A program made the translations under genes and the position numbers. DNA of 11,168 bases, taken from positions 802-11,969 of the forward strand of contig JANLFZ010000167.1 in the NCBI GenBank assembly GCA_024653385.1. The letters are read 5' to 3'. Shown piece after piece: positions 1 to 6,650 of this stretch. The stretch is from Thermoguttaceae bacterium. GTDB lineage: Bacteria; Planctomycetota; Planctomycetia; Pirellulales; Thermoguttaceae. The notes beneath the pieces were generated by a model. It saw nothing but the letters and a program-made list of their open reading frames with translations. It ran no database searches and was not told the DNA's origin. Numbering within the stretch: position 1 is the stretch's first letter; the number at the start of each line of letters is the position of its first letter.

Positions 1-1334
1 CCCGGACGATGTCGTAGATCGTCAGGGCGCGCGGCTGGCTGGTGCTCGAACTGATGCGGGGGAACCTGGCCCGCGCCATCGAGGCCGGCCCGCTGGACCT
101 CGACGCGCTCCGGTTGGCGCTGGGGTGCTGTCTGAGCGCCTTGCACTTTCTGCACGGCAACGGGGTCATCCACGGCGACGTGAAGCCCAGCAACATGCTC
201 GTCGACGCCCAAGGTCGGGTGAAGCTGGGCGATTTCGGGCTGGCGCGCCGGGCCAGCAGCGAGCAGGGGAGCCTGCTCAAGGGAACCACGAAGTACATGG
301 CCCCGGAACTGGTCTCGAGCCAGTTCGGCCCGGTGGGCCCGGCCAGCGACCTGTACTCGCTGGGGTTTTCGGCCTACGAGTTGCTTTGCGGGCCGCAGTT
401 CGATTCGTTGTTTCCGGGGTTGGGCACGTTCGGGCGCGACCGCCAGATCGCGTGGCTCTTGTGGCACGCCGCTCCCGACCGGCACTTGCCGCCCATCGCC
501 CGCGTGCTCGAAGGCGTCCCCCCCGACCTGGCGCACGTCATCGAGCGTCTTGCCGCCAAGGACCAGGCGCAGCGTTACCACTCGGCTGCCGAGGTGCTCG
601 AGGATCTGCGGGCGGGCCGGGCTTTGGCGGCGGGCGAATCCCTTCCCGCCGCTCCTCCCACCCCGCCGGCCGGCCCCAAGAAACGGCTCACCCGAATCGT
701 GGCCATCGCCGCCATGGCCTGCTCGGTCCTCCTGAGCGTGCTGATGCTCCTGCCGGGTTCCCCCGAACGCCCCCGCAAGGAACTCCGCGACATCGAGGGC
801 GTTGTCGTCACGGTCGATGCCGACAACCGGAAGATGGTCGTCGAATCGAGCGCCGACGGGTCGCGCGTCGAACGGGTGTTCACTCCCGGCGACCGGTTCC
901 AGCTCAACTTCAAGCCCAGCTTCCTGCGCAACTTGAAGGCGGGCGACCGCGTCAAGATCGAGACGGCCGCCGACGAGGAGGGCCGGCAAGTCGCCCTCGT
1001 CTACGCCACCCGAGCCGAACGCCTCGAAGGGCGGATCCGAACGATCGACCCCGAGGCCGAGAAGCTCGTGGTTTCGTTTGGGCCCGGCGAGAACCAGGAG
1101 TTGGAGATCCTGGCGCCGAAAACCGCGAGAATCACCTTCAACGGCAAGGCGGTGTTCGAGCGTCGGCCAGCCGAGGCGGCCGACGCTCGAACGACGTGGG
1201 GACGACGAGCCGCACGGCGGTCGAGATCGAGGCCCAGCGCGAAGTCGTCATCGAGGGGGCGGTCCGCGAGGTCGATGTCGCCGCAGGCGAGATGGCCGTC
1301 GACCTGGGCAAGCAGGCCGGCGGGGAACTGGTGA
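1..1334 (+). CDS. Ser/Thr protein kinase, C-lobe plus membrane helix (5'-truncated front part of a broken kinase-pseudocaspase gene)
   Basis: This is the C-terminal lobe of a Hanks-type Ser/Thr protein kinase, which phosphorylates proteins on the cytoplasmic face of the membrane. The hinge (LVLELMRGNL, from 39) comes first in the window. The catalytic loop HGDVKPSN follows at 171-194 with Asp (177-179), Lys and Asn present. DFG is at 231-239 and APE at 300-308. The catalytic loop reads HGD rather than HRD, so it is a non-RD kinase. The ATP-binding N-lobe lies outside the window. A Pro/Ala linker and basic KKR lead into one hydrophobic helix (about 696-752), then the first beta-rich repeats. 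The frame used here has a stop at 15-17, and homology seems to continue upstream in another frame. Downstream, sense is lost after about 1190, and the tail to the TGA at 1332-1334 is out-of-frame. The front half of the feature at 1187-3118; the pair is one gene with frame breaks or a decaying pseudogene. Confidence 0.8.
36..42 (+). other. Probable frameshift in the kinase N-lobe/hinge junction
   Basis: Upstream of this point the frame starting at base 2 reads DVVDRQGARL, the usual strand just before a kinase hinge. From about base 39 the hinge continues as LVLELMRG in the next frame, which has a TAG at 15-17 if followed back. Adding two bases at the CTGGCTG sequence, or removing one, would give a continuous hinge such as ARL(W)LVLELM. 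It lies very close to the window edge, so a sequencing or assembly error cannot be separated from a true mutation here. Confidence 0.55.
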
Positions 1335-1708
1335 AATTGCCTTTGGCCCCGGACTGCGAAGTCGTGCTCAACGGCGCGACGATCCTCGACGGGAAGCCGC
1401 TGAAGCCCGCCGACCTCAGGCCCGGCGACCTGGCCAAGGTCACGCACGACGCCCAAGTCCGCCGCGTCGAGGCCTACCGGCCTTTTGGCGAGGTGGGCAC
1501 GATCGAGGCGGTGCTGGCCGATGGCCTGGTAATCAAGCCGGCGGCGGGAAAGACGACGAACTTCGCGGCGGGCAAGGACACCAAGATCACGCTGGGCGGC
1601 GACCCGGCTCAACTGGCCGACTTGCGCGCCGGCGACCAGGTCGAGATCACGCACGACATGCCCGGCGCGGCACGCCCCGAGGCCCGGCAGATCGCGGCCC
1701 GGCGCCCC
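792..1708 (+). repeat. Four tandem beta-rich protein repeats, about 75 residues each
   Basis: The protein between the membrane helix and the caspase fold is built of four related units at about 792-1019, 1023-1249, 1250-1495 and 1496-1708. Each begins with G-x-I/V-x-x-V/I-(D), runs through a short strand-rich segment with T/C-x-I/V-x-x-(N)G, has an L-(R/K)-x-G-D-x-x-x-(V/I) turn, and ends in an Ala/Arg-rich strand. The third and fourth units share ADLRxGD and THD. The pattern resembles DUF5666-like small beta domains, but that name is my inference. The second unit lacks a readable LRxGD turn in frame, which is where the gene's frame breaks. The location after a single membrane helix suggests an extracytoplasmic stalk or sensor. 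Confidence 0.65.
1183..1215 (+). other. Frame break inside the second beta repeat
   Basis: Coding sense moves from the frame of the kinase (ITFNGKAVFERRPAEAAD, ending about 1184) to the frame of the caspase part (TAVEIEAQREVVIEG, from about 1214). One missing base at the GGGG run (1198-1201) would be enough to join them. However, the third frame carries L-E-R-R-G-D at 1186-1203, which resembles the LRxGD turn of the other repeats. The unit is also about nine residues short after that turn. So a small deletion with local scrambling is also possible. No canonical X-XXY-YYZ slippery heptamer is seen. Confidence 0.6.
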
Positions 1709-3118
1709 TCCGACTCGACGCGCTGGGCCATCGTCGTGGGCATCGGCACGTACGGCGACCCGAGGTTTGCTCCCCTGCCGGTCGCCTCGCACGACGCCAC
1801 GGCGGTCCACGAGGCGCTCGTCAAGCGCCACGCGGTGCCGGCTGGACAGGCATTGCTGTTGGCCGATCCGCCCTTGGCACGCCTGGCCGACGCCATCCGA
1901 AAACTGCTCTCGGAGGTCCGGCCGGGCCACGAGGTCGTCGTCTACTACTCGGGACGGGCGGTCCGCGACAAGGACGGCAAGGTGTACCTGGCGGCCAGGG
2001 ACTCGCGCCGCGACGACCCCGCGGGCACGGGCATGCCGCTGCAACAACTCGTCGATCAGCTCGAGGCATCGCCGGCCAAGACCAAGCTCCTGCTGTTGGA
2101 CGCCTCGCACGCGCCCCCGGAACCCGACCCCGACCAGGCACTCTCGTCGGCCGAGATGTTCGAGTCGCTTCAAGGCCCGCCGGGCCAGGCGGCCTTGCGC
2201 ACCGTGACCGGCATGGCGAGCTGCTCGCCGGGCGAACGAGGCGCGATCTCCGGGGCAAACGGCCCCGGCGCGTTCGCGGCCGCGGTCGCCGAAGGATACT
2301 CGGGAAAGGCCGACAAGAACCGCGACAACCAGATCGAGCCGAGCGAGCTGTTCGCCTGGCTCACCGAACGCATGCCCTCGGCCGGCGTCGCCGGCCGGCA
2401 GACGCCCCAGCTCTTCCTTCCCGACAATCGCCCCCCACGACTGGCCGAGAACGCCAAGAAGGCCATCCGGGCCTTGGCCGGGCAGGTCCGCGCGGGCGAG
2501 GCCGACACCGGCGCCGCGAAAACCCTCTACAGCGAAGCCCAGAACCTGGCAGGCAGCGAAGTCGAGCCGCGCCTGCTGTACGGGCTGGTGCTCTTGAAGT
2601 CGAAGCAATCGAGACTTCGCGCCGAAGCGGTGAAGCACTTCGAGACCCTCAAGGCCGAGAAACCCGACCTGTTGCTGCCGCTGGAGGTGTTCGCCTGGCT
2701 GCGGTTCGAACGGCGGCTTTACCAGGCCGGCATCGACGACCTCACCGAACTCGTGTCGAGGATCCCGCGGCCGAAAAAGCCCAAGGACGCCTTGCCTGCC
2801 GAACTCGTCTATCTGTTTCCCTGGGTGGGCCGGCTCCGCGAGTTCGCGGCCATGGTCGACGAACGCCCCGTGCCCGAGCCGTCGCTCGCACGGCTCGATA
2901 CGGCCGTGGCGGCCCACGGCGCCGGCGCGGTCAAGCTGTATGAGCAAGGGCGCGAGGCCACGCGCACCATCGCGCGCGACTTCGACGCCAAGGCCGCGGC
3001 GGCTACCGACGAAGCCACCCGCGCCAAACTCAAGATCGACCGCCGCCAGGTCACGGCCTATGCGGTCTTCCCGTTCGACGAAGCGGTCCAAGCCATCCTC
3101 GTCGGCATGGACCGGTAA
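1187..3118 (+). CDS. Pseudocaspase (peptidase C14 fold) with EF-hand loop, C-terminal part of the broken kinase gene
   Basis: This part holds the last beta repeats (to about 1708), a caspase-like domain (about 1712-2440), and a helical, possibly TPR-like tail to the TAA at 3116-3118. The caspase fold is shown by WAIVVGIGTYGD, the VVVYYSG strand (about 1934-1954), LLLLD (about 2087-2101), and a final SELFAWLTERM helix. In active members the two strands end in SGHG and DACHSG. Here they read SGRA, with Arg at 1955-1957, and DASHAP, with Ser at 2105-2107. Both catalytic residues are gone, so peptidase activity is not expected. A canonical EF-hand loop lies at 2312-2347. No convincing independent start is seen (GTG 1196 and ATG 1292 are possible). 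I therefore read this as the continuation of the kinase gene, placed outside the cytoplasm by the single upstream membrane helix. Confidence 0.8.
   Translation, partial: SNDVGTTSRTAVEIEAQREVVIEGAVREVDVAAGEMAVDLGKQAGGELVKLPLAPDCEVVLNGATILDGKPLKPADLRPGDLAKVTHDAQVRRVEAYRPFGEVGTIEAVLADGLVIKPAAGKTTNFAAGKDTKITLGGDPAQLADLRAGDQVEITHDMPGAARPEARQIAARRPSDSTRWAIVVGIGTYGDPRFAPLPVASHDATAVHEALVKRHAVPAGQALLLADPPLARLADAIRKLLSEVRPGHEVVVYYSGRAVRDKDGKVYLAARDSRRDDPAGTGMPLQQLVDQLEASPAKTKLLLLDASHAPPEPDPDQALSSAEMFESLQGPPGQAALRTVTGMASCSPGERGAISGANGPGAFAAAVAEGYSGKADKNRDNQIEPSELFAWLTERMPSAGVAGRQTPQLFLPDNRPPRLAENAKKAIRALAGQVRAGEADTGAAKTLYSEAQNLAGSEVEPRLLYGLVLLKSKQSRLRAEAVKHFETLKAEKPDLLLPLEVFAWLRFERRLYQAGIDDLTELVSRIPRPKKPKDALPAELVYLFPWVGRLREFAAMVDERPVPEPSLARLDTAVAAHGAGAVKLYEQGREATRTIARDFDAKAAAATDEATRAKLKIDRRQVTAYAVFPFDEAVQAILVGMDR
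2312..2347 (+). other. EF-hand calcium-binding loop within the pseudocaspase
   Basis: The twelve residues DKNRDNQIEPSE have Asp at 1, Asn at 3, Asp at 5, Gln at 7, Ile at 8 and Glu at 12, the canonical EF-hand pattern. They sit just before the last caspase helix. Bacterial caspase-like proteins often carry a D-x-N-x-D-G type loop here. The usual Gly at position 6 is Asn. Calcium binding is inferred, not shown. Confidence 0.6.
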
Positions 3119-3134
3119 CGGCCTGGGGGGCCCG

Positions 3135-3173
3135 CGGTCGGGTCTTCACGGCGTCACTTGGTGACCCGAACCG
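3135..3173. terminator. Hairpin between convergent genes, possible bidirectional terminator
   Basis: CGGTCGGGTC (3135-3144) pairs with GACCCGAACCG (3163-3173) with one bulged A, giving a ten-pair GC-rich stem 16 bases after the kinase stop. It overlaps the last codons and stop of the convergent gene. A competing inner stem GTCAC/GTGAC lies at 3153-3165. There is no U-tract on either strand, so an intrinsic terminator is only a possibility. Confidence 0.3.
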
Positions 3174-3822
3174 CCTTCCATGTGGCCGTCTTCCCATCGG
3201 CAAACCGGACCGTCACAGCGCCTTCCGGCTTGGTCAACTCGGCCAGCGCGGCTTCGAAGACCGTTGTCTGCCCCTTCCCGATGGTCCAAGTGGCCAGGAG
3301 ACTGCTCTTGGTGACGGTTCCCTGGACGGTCTGCACGTCCTCGCTGATCAGGTCGAATTGCGAGCCGCGCACCGCGCCGTTTCGGTCGACGAACAGGTGG
3401 ATCACCCGGGTGGCGTCGGCGTGCGGGTGCGTGAATTTCCATGCATTGGGGTGCTCGGCGTACCAAGCCGGGGTAACCGGCTCCGGCCGGTTGCTGTTCC
3501 ACGAATAGGCGGCGTTGCGTCGGTTCTGGGCGCTCGTCCTGGCCTCGCCCAGCGCGGTCGTCGCCCGACCGTTGGCGCCACCGAAGTGCGGAGCCGTGCT
3601 CGGCTTCACCGTGGGCATGCCCGCGGGATGGCCGCCAGAAGACGGCAGTTGTGCGGGTTCCGGGGTCGGGCCCCGGACACCTGGTCCCGGTCCGCCGCCT
3701 CGCGGCGCCCCACCGACCGCTCGGCCTCCGCCCGGCCCCGGTCGGCCTGCCGCCGTTGCATCACTTATGAACAACGCCATGGCCAATCCGGCCAGAACCA
3801 GGCTCAGCCGCCAGCGCGTCAT
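3154..3822 (-). CDS. Secreted Gly/Pro-rich protein of unknown function, planctomycete type
   Basis: A 222-residue exported protein with no recognised enzymatic motif. Residues 1-25 form a Sec signal peptide: Arg-containing n-region, hydrophobic LVLAGLAMALFI, and an Ala-x-Ala-like cut site near DATAAG. Residues 26-60 are Gly/Pro/Arg-rich and probably disordered. Residues 101-137 hold an aromatic, His-rich stretch (TPAWYAEHPNAW, THPHAD). Residues 140-222 look like a small beta domain with a TWTIGKGQTTVFE segment followed by TVRFADGKTATW. I recall similar motifs from other planctomycete secreted proteins, but cannot confirm a family. The ATG at 3820-3822 is well supported by AGGAGA about seven bases upstream. 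It stands alone, converging with the kinase gene; no clear -10/-35 pair was found upstream. Confidence 0.85.
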   Translation of the reverse strand: MTRWRLSLVLAGLAMALFISDATAAGRPGPGGGRAVGGAPRGGGPGPGVRGPTPEPAQLPSSGGHPAGMPTVKPSTAPHFGGANGRATTALGEARTSAQNRRNAAYSWNSNRPEPVTPAWYAEHPNAWKFTHPHADATRVIHLFVDRNGAVRGSQFDLISEDVQTVQGTVTKSSLLATWTIGKGQTTVFEAALAELTKPEGAVTVRFADGKTATWKAVRVTK

Positions 3823-3828
3823 GGGATC

Positions 3829-3836
3829 TCTCCTTG
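3829..3836 (-). promoter_or_regulatory. Strong Shine-Dalgarno of the secreted protein gene
   Basis: On the minus strand AAGGAGAG precedes the ATG at 3822 by about six bases. It is the best ribosome binding site in the window and fixes this start. Confidence 0.7.
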
Positions 3837-3932
3837 GAGGTGGTAGAAATGGCCCTCTTCAAGAAAGCACAGAACGCGCCTCGCCCGCAGGCAGCCGCTC
3901 TTCCCGTGGACGTTGAGGGGAACAGGCACGTC

Positions 3933-3955
3933 TTTCGGCCCGCACGGGACCGAAA
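3933..3955. other. Hairpin next to the palindromic element
   Basis: TTTCGG-CCCG-CA-CGGG-A-CCGAAA forms a ten-pair stem with a two-base loop and one bulged A. It lies about 110 bases upstream of the secreted-protein start, so on the minus strand it could be in that gene's 5' leader. There is no U-tract after it on either strand. Its right foot touches the left direct repeat of the mobile-element candidate. Confidence 0.35.
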
Positions 3956-3961
3956 AACGAG
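3954..3961. repeat. Left flanking direct repeat (candidate target-site duplication)
   Basis: AAAACGAG abuts the left inverted repeat. ACAACGAG at 4193-4200 abuts the right one. Seven of eight bases agree, as expected for an 8-bp target duplication with one later change. Confidence 0.5.
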
Positions 3962-4192
3962 GGTTCATCCGGCGGACGCGTGCCTCTGAACCGGCAGCCA
4001 ACCAAAGCCAAGTCCGGGTTCCTCTTCTCTGATTCCACCCGGCGGGCGCCAAGTTCCATGTTCTCCACGGAAAACCGCTGGTGGAGTCAGGCAGGACACG
4101 TCAACCGAGAAGAGGAACCCGTACTCCTTCTCCTTTGTTCGCTTTGTGTTACGTCATGCACATTGACTTGGTACGCTTCTGCCGGATGAACC
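3962..4192. mobile_element. MITE-like palindromic element with terminal inverted repeats
   Basis: The ends 3962-3984 and 4170-4192 are inverted copies identical at 20 of 23 positions, with the outer 12 perfect (GGTTCATCCGGC / GCCGGATGAACC). Inside lies a second inverted pair, 4011-4029 and 4107-4125, identical at 18 of 19. It continues through 4029-4045 against 4075-4090 with one mismatch-like wobble and one bulge. A weaker pairing joins 4000-4008 to 4141-4150. The right half carries extra unpaired segments (4091-4106 and part of 4126-4169). Flanking 8-bp direct repeats fit insertion. No open frame inside looks like a transposase, so it would be non-autonomous. GG-ended repeats with 8-bp duplications occur in several IS families (ISL3 is one), but no parent is identified. 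It fills most of the 3823-4326 gap. The alternative is a structured RNA. Confidence 0.6.
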
Positions 4193-4200
4193 ACAACGAG
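4193..4200. repeat. Right flanking direct repeat (candidate target-site duplication)
   Basis: ACAACGAG directly follows the right inverted repeat and matches AAAACGAG at 3954-3961 at seven of eight positions. Confidence 0.5.
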
Positions 4201-4248
4201 CCACTCCCCAACCTGTCAACGGTTACCAAGACGTGGTTTCGGTCACGC

Positions 4249-4275
4249 CACGGCCATCGCTTCGCTCTGGCCGTG
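4249..4275 (-). terminator. Hairpin downstream of the GH32 gene
   Basis: CACGGCCA (4249-4256) and TGGCCGTG (4268-4275) form a perfect eight-pair stem with an 11-base loop, about 50 bases past the GH32 stop on the minus strand. No U-tract follows, so termination is a guess from position. Confidence 0.25.
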
Positions 4276-4326
4276 CCACGCGAACGCCATGCGCCCGGTT
4301 TGTGGTTGCCGGCTATGCCGGTTGTG

Positions 4327-6492
4327 CTAGTTTGTCGGCCAGATGGACCGCATTTCCCACACACGAAGGGAGACCACCTTGGCCGTTCCGCCGGCTGCGC
4401 GAAGGCTCAGGCCTTTCTGCTTTTCGGGCAGGAAGCACGAGGCCATCTGCACCCGGCCGCCGTTGGCAAAGACCTCGACCGAGGTGCGATCGACGAGCAT
4501 GCGCAACGTGATCTTGCCGCCCTCGGGCTCCAGCGGCGCGGCGCGGCCGAGCGCGGTCAGACGCTTCTCGGCCGGCGTGTACTCGACCTTGGCCCCGCGC
4601 AAATCGAATGTCACCTGCTTCGCGTCGCCGGGGTCGATCTCGGCAAACATGTCGAACAGCTCGCCGGGCACCTTGGCCAAGGGATCGTTGCCGGGGGCCA
4701 GGGCAAGGTCCTTCCAGGCGTACTGTTTGCCGCGAAGCTGCTCGAGTTCCTTGACCGGCTCCATGAACAGCCGGATGCCCTCGGCCGTGGTCCGCAGCGT
4801 GAGCACCCGCGGCACGGTCATCTGCTGGTTGAACGGCATCCCGGGGTAGTTGCCGCCCGACATCCACGAGAGTTGGATCCGCCGGCCGTCCTCGGCCGGG
4901 ATGTCGCTATAGGTCTGGGCCGCGTAGTCGTTGGCGCCGAATTTCGACGGGTGCGGGCCGCTTTCCTTGGCGAACGACTTGCCGTCGAACCGGCCCACCA
5001 GGTAGTTGCCGTTGCCGGCCCAGAAGACCCAGCGCGTGTTCGCCTTGTCGCCATCGACAGGCAGCTCGAACAGATCGGGGCACTCGGTGCCGCCGACCTC
5101 CGAAATGTCGCACAGGCGGTCCCAACGCTTCAGGTCGGGCGACGCGAACAGGGCGTACCGCGGACCGTCGAGATACAGGGCCATGACCCATTGCCGGCTC
5201 GGCTCGTGCCAGAAGACCTTGGGATCGCGGTTGCTGCCCGCGATGTGTTTGAGCACGGGGTTGCCGGGGTACTTGGTCCAGGTGCGGCCGCGGTCGTTCG
5301 AGTACGCGATCGACTGGGTGAAAGGCTGTCCGGCCGAGGCCCGGTTGGTTCCGCCGGCCGACGTGTAGATGCACACGATCGGCTTTTCCTTGCCGGTCTG
5401 AAACCCGGCCGTGTTGCGGTGATCGACCACCGCCGAGCCGGAGAAGATCGTGCCCAGCGCGTCGGGGTGGATGGCGTCGCCCAGTTCCTGCCAGTGGACC
5501 AGATCGCGGCTGACCGCGTGTCCCCAGGTCATGTTGCCCCATTTCACGCCGTAGGGATTGTGCTGGAAGAAGAGGTGGTACTCGCCGTCGTAATAGACCA
5601 GGCCGTTGGGGTCGTTCGTCCAGCCCCAGGCCGGCGAGAAATGGAACTGCGGGCGCAGGGCCTCGTGGTACAGTGCCGTCCCGCCGGGGATGGCATTCGA
5701 CTGGCCGATCCGCTCCAGTCCCTTCGAACCGAACGGGAGCCGATCGACCTCGATTTTCAGCGTGCGGCCCTTCCACGGGCCCACGTCGGTGGCGACCCAC
5801 AGGTCGGGCTGGTCGCCGGCCAGTTCGATCTCGAACTCGCGCACCGTCTGGCCATCGACCGACAGGCGCATCCACGTGGTGCGGACGTTGTTCTTGACCG
5901 GCAGGAGCAGCCAACGGCCTTCGACCGTCAACTGCCGCTCGGCCGGCGCGGCCCCGCGCTTCTGGTCGCTCTGGACGATATGGTCGATGTTGATGTGCCC
6001 CCAGCCGCCGGTGGCCTGATCGACGATCTGGATCACCGCTTCCCGACCGGCCAGATCGCTCACGTCCCACCATTGCCAGTCGAGGCGTTCGGTGCCGCCG
6101 GGGCGGTCGTTGGGCCCCGTGGCGGTGCGGACCACCTTGCCGTCGACCAGCAGGTTGATGCACGCCTTGCCGGGGTGCATGCCGCCGCCGATGAGAAAGT
6201 TGATGTACCGCCGCTCGATGCGAAACGCCGGGCTGGTGAGCGTGCCGGTGGTCTTGTCGCCCTGGTAGTAGCTGTTCACCAGGCCGCGGCCCTCGTAGCC
6301 GCTGACTTCCATCTGGCCGGGCAGGGTGCCTTGGGCTGGTCCGGGCCCGAAGGCCTCGCCCGTGGCCTTCCATGCCCCGTAGTCCTTGCCCTCGAAGTCC
6401 GCAATGAGGAGGTCGGGGCCGGCGCCCCTTACGGACGCGGTCGCCTGCACCACTACGAGGCACCCCACGAGCCAAGCCGTTGCACGTTTCAT
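4327..6492 (-). CDS. Secreted glycoside hydrolase family 32 (levanase/fructanase-type)
   Basis: Exported enzyme that hydrolyses beta-fructofuranosyl bonds in levan, inulin or sucrose-like substrates with retention. Residues 1-23 are a signal peptide. Residues about 27-175 are the N-terminal sandwich domain typical of many bacterial levanases (IADFEGKDYGAW, then GLVNSY). The five-bladed propeller starts near 280. WTNDPNG (291-297) carries the nucleophile Asp294, NRDP (421-424) the transition-state stabiliser Asp423, and GGTECPDLF (467-475) the acid/base Glu470; FSGSAVVD is at 350-357. The C-terminal sandwich ends with the usual DRTSVEVFANGG (668-679). All catalytic carboxylates are present and the length is normal for a secreted member with an N-terminal add-on. 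The ATG at 6490-6492 has GGAG eight to nine bases upstream. It is transcribed alone, with no sugar transporter or regulator beside it. The exact substrate (levan, inulin, or sucrose) cannot be told from sequence alone. Confidence 0.95.
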   Translation of the reverse strand: MKRATAWLVGCLVVVQATASVRGAGPDLLIADFEGKDYGAWKATGEAFGPGPAQGTLPGQMEVSGYEGRGLVNSYYQGDKTTGTLTSPAFRIERRYINFLIGGGMHPGKACINLLVDGKVVRTATGPNDRPGGTERLDWQWWDVSDLAGREAVIQIVDQATGGWGHINIDHIVQSDQKRGAAPAERQLTVEGRWLLLPVKNNVRTTWMRLSVDGQTVREFEIELAGDQPDLWVATDVGPWKGRTLKIEVDRLPFGSKGLERIGQSNAIPGGTALYHEALRPQFHFSPAWGWTNDPNGLVYYDGEYHLFFQHNPYGVKWGNMTWGHAVSRDLVHWQELGDAIHPDALGTIFSGSAVVDHRNTAGFQTGKEKPIVCIYTSAGGTNRASAGQPFTQSIAYSNDRGRTWTKYPGNPVLKHIAGSNRDPKVFWHEPSRQWVMALYLDGPRYALFASPDLKRWDRLCDISEVGGTECPDLFELPVDGDKANTRWVFWAGNGNYLVGRFDGKSFAKESGPHPSKFGANDYAAQTYSDIPAEDGRRIQLSWMSGGNYPGMPFNQQMTVPRVLTLRTTAEGIRLFMEPVKELEQLRGKQYAWKDLALAPGNDPLAKVPGELFDMFAEIDPGDAKQVTFDLRGAKVEYTPAEKRLTALGRAAPLEPEGGKITLRMLVDRTSVEVFANGGRVQMASCFLPEKQKGLSLRAAGGTAKVVSLRVWEMRSIWPTN

Positions 6493-6532
6493 GGGAATCT
6501 CCGGAATCCGAAAGCCAAGACGGACGATCGCG

Positions 6533-6562
6533 ATTATCGCCCACCGCCGGAGCCGATTTCAA
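6533..6562 (-). promoter_or_regulatory. Candidate housekeeping promoter of the GH32 gene
   Basis: On the minus strand TTGAAA (6557-6562) and GATAAT (6533-6538) are separated by 18 bases, about 40 bases before the ATG. Each matches the sigma-70 consensus at five of six positions. The -10 lies in an 11-base near-palindrome, GCGAT-T-ATCGC (6530-6540), which could be an operator half-site pair or chance. Confidence 0.55.
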
Positions 6563-6607
6563 CCGGTCCAACGGTCGAAGCACCACGTCATCGCGCATCC
6601 GTCGTTG

Positions 6608-6616
6608 TGGTAGAAT
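6608..6616 (+). promoter_or_regulatory. Candidate extended -10 promoter of the secretion operon
   Basis: TGG followed by TAGAAT (6611-6616) makes an extended -10 element 35 bases before the GTG start of the ATPase gene. The -35 region at 17-base spacing (6588-6593) is poor, as is common for extended -10 promoters. Confidence 0.45.
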
Positions 6617-6650
6617 GTCTTGGGGGTGACAATCACCAAGAGGTTCCTGC

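Noticed and set aside
1190..1205. Programmed -1 ribosomal frameshift joining kinase and pseudocaspase
   Set aside because: The direction would fit, but there is no X-XXY-YYZ heptamer at the junction and no evident stimulatory stem directly after it. A sequence error or mutation is simpler.
2105..2107. Serine at the catalytic Cys position acting as a serine peptidase nucleophile
   Set aside because: The partner His is also replaced, by Arg, so no general base remains. A pseudoenzyme is the simpler reading.
1001..3091. Long open frame of 696 codons on the minus strand opposite the pseudocaspase
   Set aside because: It mirrors a GC-rich gene with clear domain homology on the plus strand, has low-complexity composition and no recognisable motif. 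Long antisense frames are expected at this base composition.
3980..4189. Small open frame of 69 codons inside the palindromic element
   Set aside because: It spans the inverted repeats and has no ribosome site or known motif. The palindrome explains the sequence better than coding does.
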